Assembly: GCA_001792895.1 (NCBI GenBank)
Contig: MARA01000038.1
Span: 310,001-374,000 of the forward strand
From: Lentinus brumalis
Taxonomy: Eukaryota; Basidiomycota; Agaricomycetes; Polyporales; Polyporaceae
Reading direction: 5' to 3'
DNA: 64,000 nucleotides
The position numbers were made by a program, and so were the translations under genes. Under the pieces are notes generated by a model. The model saw nothing but the letters and a program-made list of their open reading frames with translations. It ran no database searches and was not told the origin of the DNA. Of this stretch, positions 46,764 to 59,557 are shown in pieces. Each line of letters begins with the position of its first letter. Within the stretch, counting starts at the first letter, position 1.

Positions 46764-47088
46764 ACCCGCGAGTCTCAAGTAGCACAGAAAAGTCCCGTCG
46801 TTATTGAAGCATAGGGTGGGATAATGTAGAGCCCGACAGGCGAGGAGGAGGAGGACTGTGAGCCGTTGACAGTGGAGGCCAGTTGTAAGTAGTAGTACCT
46901 CGTGCGCCTATGGTTCTATATGTTTCTGAGTTGGACGCCCGTCCCTTCTCTGCCCTTCTACTTACCACTGCCGTTCAACGTTCAGGTGAGGCTCTTTTTT
47001 ACGAACTACACTCAAACAAAGAGCTCATGATATAGCCCTCTCCTCACATATAGAACCATATAAGTAGAGACTTCAAGTTAGAGCGTTC
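46764..47088. other. intergenic between IF3 and monooxygenase 1
   Basis: No gene. It contains the IF3 promoter and the 3' end of monooxygenase copy 1. Confidence 0.6.
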
Positions 47089-48874
47089 TCAGCTCGTGCG
47101 TGCCGCGCCGATAGCCTCTGCGAGCCGCCGCATAGAAACCTCGTTCTCATCCAACAGAGATGTGACCCGTCTCCACTCTTTGACCTGTTCTATCTTGTCA
47201 CCAAGCCTGCGCAACTCCTCAGGCGTGAGGGCACGCTCGGACCCGTCGTCCTCGAGGACATCCGGATCCTCAAGGCTGTGAAGTTGACCACTCAGATGAG
47301 ACAACGCCACGACCTTCTGCGCAAGAGGTCGTCGGATTTCGTCGTAGACCTGAAGCGCTATATGCAATGTATCCGTGTTGACGTCCGGTCGACCTAGGAA
47401 TTGTGCAAGGAGGAATCCGTCCTGCAGAAGGCTCATTCAGGAGGTTCGTTGTCGGGTCGGAACAGCGGAGACCCTCACCTCAAACCCTTGACCGGCCCCG
47501 GCGCCTTGGTGGGGGGTCATCCCATGTGCCTGCAGGAGTAGGTGAGTGCACGTTACGACGTCGATGCACATATAGTGCTCACAGCATCACCAAGCAGAGC
47601 CGCATGCCCATCCACGTACGTCGGCAGCTTGGTCACGACGTTGACAGCCCACTTGGTAGTATTGTCCATGTGCTGAAGGGAGCTCAGCATGTTGTGTTGC
47701 CCATCGTACGACGTCCGAGCTTACCTTGACAACCTCTGTTACGTCTGACTCCCATCCCTTGAACCTGTCGGTGTACTCGTCTCGGCTTGCAACGGAGGAC
47801 GATGGGCCCGTGTAAATTTTTCCTTCTAGATTCGGGAGTTTAATCACGGCAGCGACGTTCAAAGCGCGGCCTTGCGAAATTGGATAAGTCACGATATGCT
47901 GCGGGAGTGGGTAAGGGACCACCAGTCCGTGATAGTACGAGTAGGCTCACTGTATCCCTTCCGCAGTACTGTTCAAGCAGGTCAGCACCAAAATTACAGG
48001 TTCAATGTACCAGCACTCACAAACACAAATGTAGGTCTGTTGAAGGCCGGGTGTACAGCGGTCTCCCCAGATTTATGGATCACAGTCCTATATATCGACC
48101 ACCCAGAGAATACAGGATGAGCATGATGCCTCAATTCATCTGCCTCTTGTTGCTTCCCCTGGGCTTCTGCTGCCTGCGCGAGGTGCGAGTACATGGACGC
48201 TCGTACCGCAGAGCGGACCCCGTCGGAGCCGACAAGGATGTCGCATGATGCAGTCGTTCCGTCCTCGAAGCGCAGCTCTATGGGCCCGGCCCCATCGGCT
48301 GGCTGGTGGTAGGAGACGAAACGTTTCCCGACGTGGACACGGTCGGATGCGTGCAGACGACCCAGAGATGCTTTCTGCACCTCGGCTCGTGCGAAGGTGA
48401 AGCTGTTGTCTGTTGGGGCGTCGACGTCTGTATCAGCCGACGCAATCCTCCGTCAGGGAGACCGTCACCCACCTATCTGCTCGCTGAACTGGAACCCTTC
48501 TGCCTGGTCCGACTTGCGGTACAGAACCGCCAGAGCTGTGTCAGGGTCTCAGCTGGCGGCGAGCTGGTAGAGAAGAACACGCGGACCTGGACGCTCCCCA
48601 TTTCCGGCGATCTGCAGCAACTCCTTATCCAGCCCAGTAGCCTGCATCATTGTCCACGGCCGTGCTTGCAGCGCTATACCCGCTCCGATCTCCGACAATC
48701 GCGACGCGCCTTCGTATATCTCGAACTCGACGTCGGGTGCATACTTCTCCAGAGCGATCGCGAAGAACACCCCGGTCAGCCCTGCTCCTCTGTTCTGTCT
48801 GTCAGGCCGCCGCTCTACAAGAAGGGTCCAGTCCGGTCGAGAACTCACACAATCGCGACTCTGAACTTAGGCAT
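47089..48874 (-). CDS. FAD-dependent monooxygenase, salicylate-hydroxylase-like (copy 1)
   Basis: Group A flavoprotein monooxygenase (PF01494 type) that would hydroxylate an aromatic substrate using NAD(P)H and O2. Nine or so exons. It starts MPKFRVAIV and an intron splits the Rossmann motif, rejoining as VGAGLTGVFFAIALEKYAP. Further marks: LSEIGAGIALQARPW, AVLYRKSDQAEGFQF, CDILVGSDGVRSAVR (the DG motif), FSGWSIYRTVIH, LLGDAAHGMTPHQGAGAGQG (FAD ribityl motif, intact) and DGFLLAQFLGRPDV. It ends AEAIGAARTS. All core motifs are present, so this copy looks functional. It is related to the copies at 59.6 and 62.4 kb on the opposite strand. Confidence 0.88.
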
Positions 48875-49359
48875 GTGAGATTCGCAAAGTGGCACGGGAT
48901 GCAGAGGTTTGTGAGTGCTCGGGGAGTAGCTACGGCACATGCTTTATATCACCCCAGATCATGGGCGGCCGGTCTCTCTGATTCGAGACAATGTGCAACC
49001 TTGTGCAACATGACATCTGTCTTCTTCCGTGTGGGAGCCTCCGCTCGAGCGTTTAGCACACCTCTGCGGCGGACAAGTGCGATGCCATCGGAGCATTGAC
49101 AATGCGAACCTTCTCTGGCGCTGTTAGAGTGTTTCTGAAGTTCACCCAGTGCGCGGTGAATCAGGGCGAATTAATGCTATGCATGTACACTGGTCGACGA
49201 GGTTGACTGCGAAGAGACATGCCGATCGGTACGTATATCCACTGCCGCTCGAGACTTCGACTACTTGATATCCATAAGTTCTCCCCACTCTCCCAGCTCT
49301 TCGAGCTTCGCCACACTTTGCCGAAGCTGCTCAAGGCCCAAAGGTCATATTTTCAGCGC
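48875..49359. other. spacer between monooxygenase 1 and the monooxygenase fragment
   Basis: No gene was supported. It contains the copy 1 promoter. Confidence 0.5.
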
Positions 49360-49548
49360 TTTGTCAGACGCGCTCTATCCGTCAGCTGGTCCGCAAACTC
49401 TGGAGTGTCGAAGTGGGCCGCCTTCTCGCTCATGCGAGATAGTGCGGCGACCTTGGCGGCGGACTTCGCCGTAGATTCTGCGCGTATTGGGTAGTTCGTC
49501 TTTCGTGACTGTAGGGCGAGCTAGGAGCTTTGCGAGCACGAAGGCGTC
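49360..49548 (-). pseudogene. fragment of a monooxygenase last exon
   Basis: Minus-strand sequence starts after an acceptor-like CAG with DAFVLAKLLARPTVTKDEL, then NTRRIYGEVRRQ, and continues in a different frame with AKVAALSRMSEKAAHFD. It aligns to the last exon of the three monooxygenases (DGFLLAQFLGRPDV..., VYDEIRRPLAQKVVALSHLS). No upstream exons are visible, and the frame is broken after VRRQ. It is the remnant of a fourth copy. Confidence 0.75.
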
Positions 49549-49794
49549 CTGGGTCATGGCATAGAGCATCGAACACGATACATTTCACCGGACGGTGACA
49601 CCCATTTCACAAAACCTGCGTGGTGTACATACGGGTCCTGGAACTTGATGACGCTGTGTCTGCTGCGAGCTGCAATTTAGACGCAATAGTCTTCCTGCTA
49701 TTATACAAATGGTAAGATTGACGAGTCGCCTGAGTGCTACTGAGTCGATGATCATCCAAAATTCAAGACGTGCATCGGGTATCTTTGGCTCCGT

Positions 49795-51823
49795 TCACAG
49801 ACGGACGTGCTTGGGTAGCTTTTTGATCGCCTGTCGCACGCCGAGGTCCCCAAGGACGTCTTCGGAGCCGCCGAGGATAGCGTCGTATGGTGACGTGCGG
49901 TGGTACTGGAGGTATGGGGTTGTTACTTTACTACACAGACGAGATGAATAAGGCACTTACGTTCTCGATGAGCTTGCCCATGCCAGTCGCGGTGATGCCA
50001 CGACCACCGAACAGGAGCGTTGCATCCTCCGCGGTCTCCCGGCCTGTGCGGGTGATGTATTGCTTCAGCAGGCCGATAGTGCCAGCAATCTTGTCTGACT
50101 GCTCGTCATACGACATCTGTTCGATGGAAGTGAGCTCCCGAATCTCGTGGGGACACCAGCACACTCACGTTGTTCATCTGGTGCGTGACGAATTCCAGCC
50201 AGTTCTGGCCCGACTCGACGCGCGCGATCATCGCAGCCAAGCGCGCCCGGACGACAGGCTGGGAGTTCAGCGGCTTGCCGAACGCGATGCGCTGTGCCGT
50301 CCACTTCAGACACTCCTCGACAATCCGCCTCTGCGCCGCGAGACTCGTGCAGACGATCATCCAGCGCTCGTGGTTGAAGTTGCTGAGCACGACTTGCATG
50401 CCCTGCCCGACCTTGCCGAGCGTGTTCGCTATCGGGGCGCGTGCGCCGTCGAACGTGATGTAGGACGTTCCGGCCGTGGACGAGTAGGCGGTCTTGATCG
50501 CTTTCGTGGATATTGCGTCTTGCCGGGGGACCAGTACTACCACGTAGCCTTTCTGCAGCGAACTTCAGATGACGGGCCGTATGTGAGAGGGCGAGTACGC
50601 ACGTCTGTCCTGCACGCAACCGTGAAGTAGTCCGCGAAAGTGCCGTTCGTAATCCATCTGGGTAGGTGAGATGGGTCAGTAGCTGTATAACCCCTGTAAC
50701 GTGTAGCACCCACTTCTTGGTGCCGGTGATGACCCACTCGTCACCGTCCCGCTCTGCGTATGTCTGCAAACCACCGACATCGCTACCAGCGAAGGCTTCG
50801 CTGATGGCTAAGCAGATGAACTTCTTTCCATCCAGAACTTCGGGGACAACCTTCGCTTGCAGCTCGGGCGACCCGTAGTTGAGCACGGGGGAAGGCCGAT
50901 CACTTCTCCGGCGAGGAGGCCGTCGACGTAGCCACGAGTTCCGAGACGACCGACTTCGAAGTTGATGATGAGCTGCTCCTACGTGAGTATGTTTCCCGAA
51001 TATGCGGGACCGAGCGCGTACCTCGTGGAAGTGGTCGAACTCTTCTGGGGTGACAAGTCCGCCCATGAGCTTCCGCCCCTTCAAGTGCTTGCCCGGACCA
51101 ATCCGCATTGCGGGGATGTTGAGCTCGCTGGAGCATGGTCTTGGGATCTGATTGCGGGTATGAAGAGAGAGACACTCACCATAGCTTGTCCACAACCTCC
51201 TGCGATATCCGCTTCCCGTTCTCCTCGCATTTCACCGCGTCCGGGTACACCACCTCCTCGAAGAACTTCCGCGCCGCCTTCTGGAACCTCCGATGGTTGT
51301 CGGTGTAGTACGGGCTGTGGAAACCAGGCGAGAGCCATGCAGGCTCTCCGTACGGCACCCCAGAGATCTCTCCCGGGCAAGGGGCTTCACGAACTCCTTC
51401 TGCCCGGCGACGGTGCCGATCTGCAGGCGCGCGTACTGTGGGCGGAGGAGCACTTCGTGACGATGGAGACCGAAGAAGGCCTCCGTTGCGTCCTTGCCAG
51501 CTGCGTCAACGGTGAGCTTTCCGCATGGATGTGCTAGCTAGCAAGAGAGGCTTACCGACGTTCTTCGTCAGTAACACTCCTGCACCTCCGGGATGCAGGT
51601 TCACGAACTTGGAGATGTCGTAGACCTTTGCATCGATAATAATCCACTACGTAGCCTGTCAAACAAGAAGCACATGAAGGCATGTCTGCGAGACTCACCA
51701 GGTCCCCTGGCTTGTTGTGCTGTTGTGTAAAGCAGGCCCGTGAGTTGTTCCCACTTTCTGGACAAATTCTAACGAAACACGCACCAAAGCGACCTCCTCG
51801 ACCGTGTAAGTCTTTCCAGCCAT
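49795..51823 (-). CDS. cytochrome b5-acyl-CoA dehydrogenase fusion; two apparent frameshifts
   Basis: The N-terminal cytochrome b5 domain starts MAGKTYTVEEVAL, has HNKPGDLWIIIDAKVYDISKF, the first heme ligand in NLHPGGAG, and continues KDATEAFFGLHRHEVL. An acyl-CoA dehydrogenase follows: VPYGEPAWLSPGFHSPYY, FDHFHEQLIINFEVGRLG, AISEAFAGSDVGGLQTYA, ITGTKKWITNGTFADYF, QRIAFGKPLNSQPV and C-terminal SPYDAILGGSEDVLGDLGVR. Fungi are known to carry such fusions, thought to oxidise acyl-CoAs outside the classical ETF route. Two one-base deficits break the frame: near the CCC run at 51372-51374 (LAR to EISGVPYG) and in the five-G run 50887-50891 (VIGLP to PVLNYG). It is divergent from TAD2. Confidence 0.82.
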
Positions 51824-52202
51824 ATCTACGTGGCGATGGTGATGGTTGGAGAAGAGAGCAGCCGTCGGTAATCCAAGATACTCGCAGTTACTTTCAACCT
51901 CTCGCCATGACGGTGCGGGGACGCCACTAGACGCCACTGGCCGCTATTCCGAAATAACCGGAGTTGCTGGGCGCCTATGGTAGCATATGATTTTCGCTAA
52001 ACCAATCCCGCCCTTTCGATTAGTATAGACCTCGCGCAAAATGGGCATGTTGCATACTCAACGCCAGGCTGTGGCCTGAAAGGTATGTGTAGTTCAGCAT
52101 TGTAGTTGCGTTATCATTGAGGCATACCAACAGCTTACATCCTGTCGGAATCTCGCTAGGATCCACACGCCGTCAACACTAGTACTTACTCGCTTGCGAT
52201 CA
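51824..52202. promoter_or_regulatory. divergent promoter, b5-ACAD / TAD2
   Basis: 379 bases between two divergent start codons without an open gene. Both promoters must lie here. Confidence 0.45.
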
Positions 52203-53000
<798 letters not shown>

Positions 53001-53728
53001 ATCTGCTCCCATCTCCCGTCGATCTCTCGGCTTCATGGGATCTACATAATATTGCACTGCAAGCCTACATACCGGTAGCGAAATTTGCGCCAGAGCCGTG
53101 ATGAACGGGGGCTGGAGGCTAGCAAAGTTACGGCGCGTATCGATGGCCACCGGCGTACATACAGTACTTCAGTCTCGTAGTCGACCACGCCAGAGGCACA
53201 TGGCGCACTGGCAGCGCAATCCCGATCCTATACGCTAGAAGCTCCTCACAGCATATATTACATACGAATTGTGGCGACGCCCAGGCCTCCCGAGCCCTAT
53301 GGAATCGGACAGAGGCGAACTCTGTTTCACTATCGGACGCCTTGCACTGGGCGCATGTTCCGGACATATCAGAATGGTATCACGGGGAAAGGAGTGGCCC
53401 GAGCCATGCCATTCTATAGTGCATGAGGTGAGAGAACCATTCGGACAGGATATGGTATGCGGCGATCCCGCAGTGTACACTTGCGCCCACACGAGAGCGC
53501 GTGTCCACCGCATGTTTCTTGTCACAGGTGGTTGGTATTGCGATTATGCTCCGTGGTCGAGCGCAGCGGGATTATACACAGGCTATGTCCTAGCATGTGG
53601 TTATACTACAGTACGGATCTATGCTGTCAGTAGTGTGATCTAAGAAGCAAACGTTCATGCGGAGAGCATGACAGCTCAGCCCCGAAGAGTAGAACTGTAA
53701 CTCATTAAGATCAAGGCTCGCCCTCCAT
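53001..53728. other. intergenic, 0.7 kb
   Basis: No supported gene. A minus-strand frame near 53270-53370 is cysteine-rich (CAQCKASD, CNICCEELLAY), but no start, family or splice context supports it. Confidence 0.5.
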
Positions 53729-55082
53729 TTATGTTAGGTCTGCGGCGGCTCGTTTCTTGCGTTCTCGCGCGACGGCAGTCGTGCGTAGCAGCCACGCGAG
53801 ATTTTCGTATACGACGAATGTAACGCAGGTTCCTGGCAGGACGCGCACAAGGTTGGTCCCGAGCCCGCGGTAGAAGCCTCGGAAGCCCTCCTCAGCCCAC
53901 GTCTTCTTTATGCATACGGGTATGGTAGGATAGAGGTGTGCGGTTGCGTTGTTCTGTTGACAAAGCGTATCACTTAGGGCGAAGGCGGATCTAAGGCAGG
54001 GCGCACTAACCTGGATTCGAGACCGTACTACTTGGTAGGGGTATGTCGAAGCTAACGCAAAGAGTTTGCTTGCGCCGGACATAAACGTGTATGCCGTGTT
54101 TGACTGATCGGAGGTTAACGATCAGTAGACGGAGAGCAGGATATTTTGACTCACTAGTTTGTCATCCTGCGGCGTGTACTCCCTGCCATCCTTGGCAAAC
54201 TGTCTCCTCTTCCGCTCAAAACCCCATCTCTTCATCTCTTCATAGGCCATGAATTGTATCGCACCATTGCTGACACCAAAGAGCGCTAACGAGGTGCCTC
54301 GGTACAGCCCGGAGAGGCCCTCGTTGCGGTAAATCGACGTCAGACCATCTGTGCACTTTGTCAGCTCGCCGGTACGTGCAGTAGCATGCTCCGCACTCAC
54401 GCCAGAGACCGCGATACGCTGCCGGATCGTTCGCTTGTGTAGTGAACATGCGGACCTTCACGACCCACAAGGGATTCGTCATTACTGCCGTAACCGCACC
54501 TGCGGGGACGCAGATGTGTCAATCAACCTCCTCGCAGGGGTGATGGAAGACATGCGAACTCGCTTGCGCTGAACACAGGAGGTAGGCTCCTGGAGAGAGC
54601 TTGTAGTTTGGGTCACCGCCGGAGGCGCGCTGCTTGAGCATGTGGTAGCTGTCCGGGGAAAGACGTAAGATGACGCAGAGAACGGCGGCGAGTGGGGATG
54701 TGCGGAAGAGCAGCACACTGTGATATGAGGCGTGCACTCACAAGAGGAAGTAGAAGCCCCAGCTCGACGCGTTCCCCGCGATATTCGCGCTCACACCGCG
54801 GTAGAGTCCCTTCCACCCGTCGCGGGTTTGGATCTCCTTCAGCGAGTTCCATATCGCCCGTCCAACCCCGCCCTGCGGCTTCTCGGTCGCTACCTGAAAC
54901 TTGACCTTGAGAAGGTCAAGCGGGTGCATGCAGAGCACGGCGACGACGCCTGCGCCGAGTCCCGCGAAGGCATGATCCTGGACGAGTGAGGTCAACGGGA
55001 GGAAATGTTTAGGCAAACGAGGCGCACGTACGATGGCGGAGGTGGGAAAGAAGCTCGGCTGAGGTTGGTGGCTTTGGGCCAT
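53729..55082 (-). CDS. FLX1: mitochondrial FAD/folate carrier Flx1
   Basis: Mitochondrial carrier of the Flx1/SLC25A32 group, which moves FAD (or folate) across the inner membrane. About seven exons. It starts MAQSHQPQPSFFPTSAI. Repeat 1 has CMHPLDLLKVKFQV and GLYRGVSANIAGNASSWGFY; repeat 2 has TAVMTNPLWVVKVRMFTTQ and GLYRGTSLALFGVSNGAIQF; repeat 3 has LASTYPYQVVRSRIQ and GFYRGLGTNLVRVLPG. The PLWVVK and YPYQVVRSR signatures and the W in GNASSWG are typical of the FAD/folate subgroup. It ends KKRAAADLT. All carrier signatures are intact. It is divergent from the prolyl oligopeptidase gene. Confidence 0.9.
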
Positions 55083-55580
55083 GCAGCCCGCTTGTTGCAG
55101 TCGACGCACAAAGAGGGAGAACGACGAGTACGACGACGAGCGAGGACAAGGTGACGGCGGCGGCGTCGACTTGACCCCAAATTGTGACGGTGAATCTCGG
55201 GCGTTTGTAAGGAGATAAGATAGACGCCAGAGCGCCAGCAACTGCCGCTCCTCCCGTCCCAGGCTGAGGAAACCACACCGTCCCCCGGGTTGGTCCCTCA
55301 TCGGCCTCATCTCCTGCATCGCCCCGACCGCATCATCGATGGCGAATTGCTTCCTTCTCTTCCGTGCTTGAGAAACATGTAATTGCCATACGTTTTGGGT
55401 GTGCGTCCGCTGACATGTTCCTGGGCAGAGATCGGTCTGCCCAGTCATCGATATACACCTATAAAGCACATGTCCTCCCTCTTCTCATCCGTGGCAACAT
55501 CTCTCCGAGCTCCACCCGCCTTTATAAAACGCGCGACACCTCTCTCGTTCCGCCTCGTCTCGACTTCCTCCAGACTCGCC
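55083..55580. promoter_or_regulatory. divergent promoter, FLX1 / prolyl oligopeptidase
   Basis: Contains TATA-like sites on the plus strand: CTATAAAG at about 55459 and TTTATAAAAC at 55521-55530. The second lies about 60 bases before the ATG at 55581. The frame of the peptidase is open back to an ATG at 55470. Confidence 0.5.
55521..55530 (+). promoter_or_regulatory. TATA box of prolyl oligopeptidase
   Basis: TTTATAAAAC, about 60 bases before ATG 55581, placing transcription start between the two candidate start codons. It supports the shorter cytosolic form. Confidence 0.55.
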
Positions 55581-58500
55581 ATGCCTGCACGAACAGCGTG
55601 GTCTCCTAACCGCTATCCCTCGGCGCGTCGCTCCGACCACGTCGACGTCTACAAGAGCGAGAAGAACGGGGAAGTGCGCGTACACGATCCCTACCAATGG
55701 CTCGAGCGCAACACCGACGAGACCGAGCAATGGACGACCGCTCAGGAAGGTTTCACCCGCGAGTACTTGGACAAGAACCCGGAACGTCAGGACCTCGAAG
55801 ACCAGATACGCAAGAACATGGACTATGCTAAGGTACGACGCTCTCACCTGGCTTGTCGTCTGCATGTGCTGACGTGTTTGCGTGCAGTTCTCCGCCCCTT
55901 CGCTGAAGGACGACGGCCGTTGGTACTGGTACTACAACAGCGGTCTGCAGGCCCAGTCCGGTGAGCACATTGCGCGTCCATTTTGAGTTCATGACCGGGC
56001 CCTTACCTCCTCTTGATAACGTTGCCAGTCCTCTACCGCTCGAAGGATAGCACGCTACCGGATTTCTCTCAAGAGAAGGGCCCAGGCGGCGAGGTCTTCT
56101 TCGACGTACGTTCCAGGACAAAAGTCACGTGACCGCTTCATACTGACGATTCGCAGCCAAACTTGCTCTCTTCCGATGGGACCGCAGCACTTGCGGCTAC
56201 AGCGTTCGCACGTTCGGGGGAACACTTCGCTTACGGCATCTCTCGCTCGGGCAGTGACTTCTTCACCATCTATGTTCGTCCCACCTCCGCGCCCCTTGCG
56301 TCAGTAGACGGGTCGCCCGTCTCTCACGATGACAAGCGGCTTCCCGAAGAGATCCGCTACGTCAAGTTCTCCGGTATATCGTGGACGCACGACTCGAAAG
56401 GATTCTTCTACCAGGTGGGTACTGCGCCAGCTCCTTCCCAGGGTTGTGGCACTGATGCCCATGTCGTAGCGATTCCCGTCTCGCGACTCGCATGGGTCGG
56501 CCTCCGACGATCTCGCGGGCACGGAGACGCAGAGCGACAAGAATGCCATGCTCTACTACCACCGCTTAGGCACTCAGCAGTGTACGTTGACTCTTCCGTA
56601 TGCCCAAACTGTGTGCTGACGATGTTGCGGCCTCAGCGGACGATGTTTTGGTGTACAAGGATGAGTCCAACCCCGAGTGGATGTGGGGCACCCAGATTAC
56701 CGAGGTTGACGGCCGGTACCTGCTCCTCTCCATCCGCCGAGACACTTCAAGGGTATGTCTACAGTTCTATTCCTGGCTCTGGACACTCACGGCACACTCC
56801 CGATACAGAAAAACCTTCTTTGGATTGCTGATCTTCATGAAGGCTCAATCGGTCCGAACATGAAGTGGGACAAGGTCATCGACGAGTTCCAGGCCAATTA
56901 CGAATAGTAAGTCCCCCATTGGGATTGGGACCCCGTGTCGCAGAAGCGAGTAGCTTACATCTTCGCGCAGCATTGCAAATGACGGCACCAAGTTCTACTT
57001 CTTGACGAACAAGGATGCCCCTCAGTATAAACTTGTCACTATCGACATCGCCGATGCGCCCGAGAAGCGCGTATTCAGGGACCTCATCCCTGAGGACAAA
57101 GAAGCTCACCTGCAGGACGTGCTTGCTGTGAACGGCGACTATGCTGTGGTCATCTACAAGAGGAACGTGAGTGGTGCAGCAGGGTCGCTCTAACAACTTG
57201 GCTGAACACGTTGTAAACAGGTCAAAGACGAGCTCTATGTCTACCAGCTGTCGACAGGAAAGCAGCTGCAACGTGTTGCGCGCGACTTCGTTGGTGCCGC
57301 ATCTGCCAGCGGTCGTAGGACGCAATCGTGGTTCTTCTCGTCATTGACTGGCTTCACCAATCCCGGCATTGTCGCGAAGTACGACTTCAGCGTCAAGGAG
57401 GAGGATAAGCGGTGGAGCAACTACCGTACGACGTTCGTCAGTGGACTCAATCCGGAGGACTTCTCCGCGGAGCAGGTGCGTCGTTTCTGTAGTGAGCCCG
57501 GCGAACAGAACAGATTGTGACTGGGGCCGATAGGTCTGGTACACCAGCAAGGACGGCACTCGCGTACCCATGTTCATCGTACGGCACAAGGATACCCAGT
57601 TTGACGGCACGGCACCCGCCCTGCAGTACGGCAAGTCACCTACTATACACTCTTCCGCACGGCATGATGTTAACCCGGGCGCACCTGCAGGCTATGGTGG
57701 CTTCACGATTTCAATCAACCCCTTCTTCAGCCCGGCAATCTTGACCTGGATGCAGAAGTACGGCGCCATCCTCGCCGTCGCCAACATCCGCGGAGGCGGC
57801 GAATTTGGCGAGGAGTGGCATCTCGCCGGCACGCGCGAGCGCAAGGTTCGTGACTAACCCTGAGCCCATGGCTTCTTGGGACAAACAGTGTGGCTGACCT
57901 GGTTCGCGTGTGTGTAAGGTTAACTGCTTCGACGACTTCATCGCCGCGTCGTACGTCATCGTGAGCTTCGATCCGCTGCGGCCATACTCACGCACAGATG
58001 GTTCAGGCAATACCTGGTCGACAACAAGTATGCTGCTCCCGGCAAGGTTGCTATCAACGGCGGTTCGAACGGAGGTGCGCCTTCCTCGATTGATAACCAT
58101 ATGTCGTTGTGCTGAGTGCTGACGACTGTGATAGGTCTCCTCGTCGCGGCATGCGTGAACCGCGCCCCTGAAGGCCTCTTGGGCGCCGCAGTTGCTGACG
58201 TGGGCGTCCTTGACCTCCTCAAGGTGATCTCCAAGACGTTTCGAGCGATATGACCTCTCTGACATCTGTCGCGGTCATGCACCCCCAGTTTGCAGATTTC
58301 ACCATAGGTCAGTCTGGGCTGAAGAGTACAAGTAGTCCTCGAGCCGCGTTTTACTGACTGAGTGACGTCCAGGCCGCGCATGGACGTCCGACTATGGCGA
58401 CCCGCACGACCCGCACGATTTCGACTTCATCTACCCTATCTCGCCGTTGCATAACATCCCGACGGATAAGGTCCTTCCTCCGTTGATGCTCACGACCGCG

Positions 58501-58842
58501 GATCGTATGTCATCCGCACATGCCACACGCAAAGCTGAGCACCATACTGACGCCTCCTCTGGCAGATGATGACCGAGTCGTCCCGCTGCACTCGTTCAAG
58601 CATGCCGCGACGCTGCAGCACCTGCAGCCCAACAACCCGCATCCTCTTCTGATCCGCATCGACAAGAAGGCGGGTCACGGCGCGGGCAAGTCGACTGAGA
58701 AGCGGTGAGTGTTATTTTGTCGCCGTGTGAGCGTCCCTCGACGCTGACGCTGACGACGTCCGCCCCTAACAGCATCCAAGAATACGCGGACAAGTATGGC
58801 TTCATCTCACAGTCCCTCGGGCTGAAGGCCCGGGACGCCTGA
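55581..58842 (+). CDS. prolyl oligopeptidase (serine peptidase S9A)
   Basis: Cytosolic endopeptidase that cuts short peptides after proline. About 15 exons. I start at [14 protein letters not shown] (55581) because a TATA box lies 60 bases upstream and the context is GCCATG; an in-frame ATG at 55470 would add an R/S-rich, presequence-like MSSLFSSVATSLRAPP head. The N-terminal part has [12 protein letters not shown], then the beta-propeller. The catalytic domain has [29 protein letters not shown], the nucleophile in [12 protein letters not shown], the Asp in [10 protein letters not shown] and the His in [10 protein letters not shown]. Intron 57631-57690 has a GC donor (GCAAGT). It ends SLGLKARDA. 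Catalytic triad complete. Confidence 0.94.
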
Positions 58843-59557
58843 TGGCGTCGCTTCATCTTTGAAGTCTGTGGACTATTAGGGTACTACTTGCGGACACTTC
58901 AACGGGCCGCCTTCAGTAATTGTCTCGTCTCGTTGTCTCGCATGCTGTGACATAGATTTGCCAATGTTAGTCGCTGCGTCGGTGACGCTTCGATGAATTG
59001 AGGACATGCAGGGGAAGGTATGTCTACATGTCTACCCACAGGCCAGCACTGGTCGCAACCGCGACCAGCTTCACAGGGTTCAAATGCGCAAGCTCCGCAA
59101 TGAGTCTCATGATATGTAGCACAATTCGGCGCACGGTGAGCGGCCTCCCAACAATTCGTTACATCCGCGCTCATGTGGTTTCCTGGGATTCAGTTTCTGC
59201 TTGCTTGGCGGCCGTCTGATACGGAAGCAGCTTCCCGCAGCGTCCCTTTGAGTCGCGCTCGCCACGGTGCAGGTGGCGAGTCGAGGCAATCCGGGACCGC
59301 CGATGGCGCTTCATGGGAGCAGTACCCCGAGTCTGGGCGTACTCGGCCGCTGGTGCCATGATCTCGAAGTCGAAGCAGCTCCATGGACTGGGGAGAATGT
59401 CTACTGACCAGAAATGTCTCACAGGTGACCGAAGCTTGGCCTAAGACTCCCCACGGTGTATATAGACTTGTGTTCCGTGGGGTCTCGTCAGATTCGCGGT
59501 TCGCATACATATTCACGCGTTGTTCGCTACTGCATCGCATCTCCTTTGCTTTCAGCT
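58843..59557. other. intergenic, 0.7 kb
   Basis: No gene was supported. The last part is the promoter of monooxygenase copy 2, with TATATAG near 59458-59464, about 95 bases before its ATG. Confidence 0.5.
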
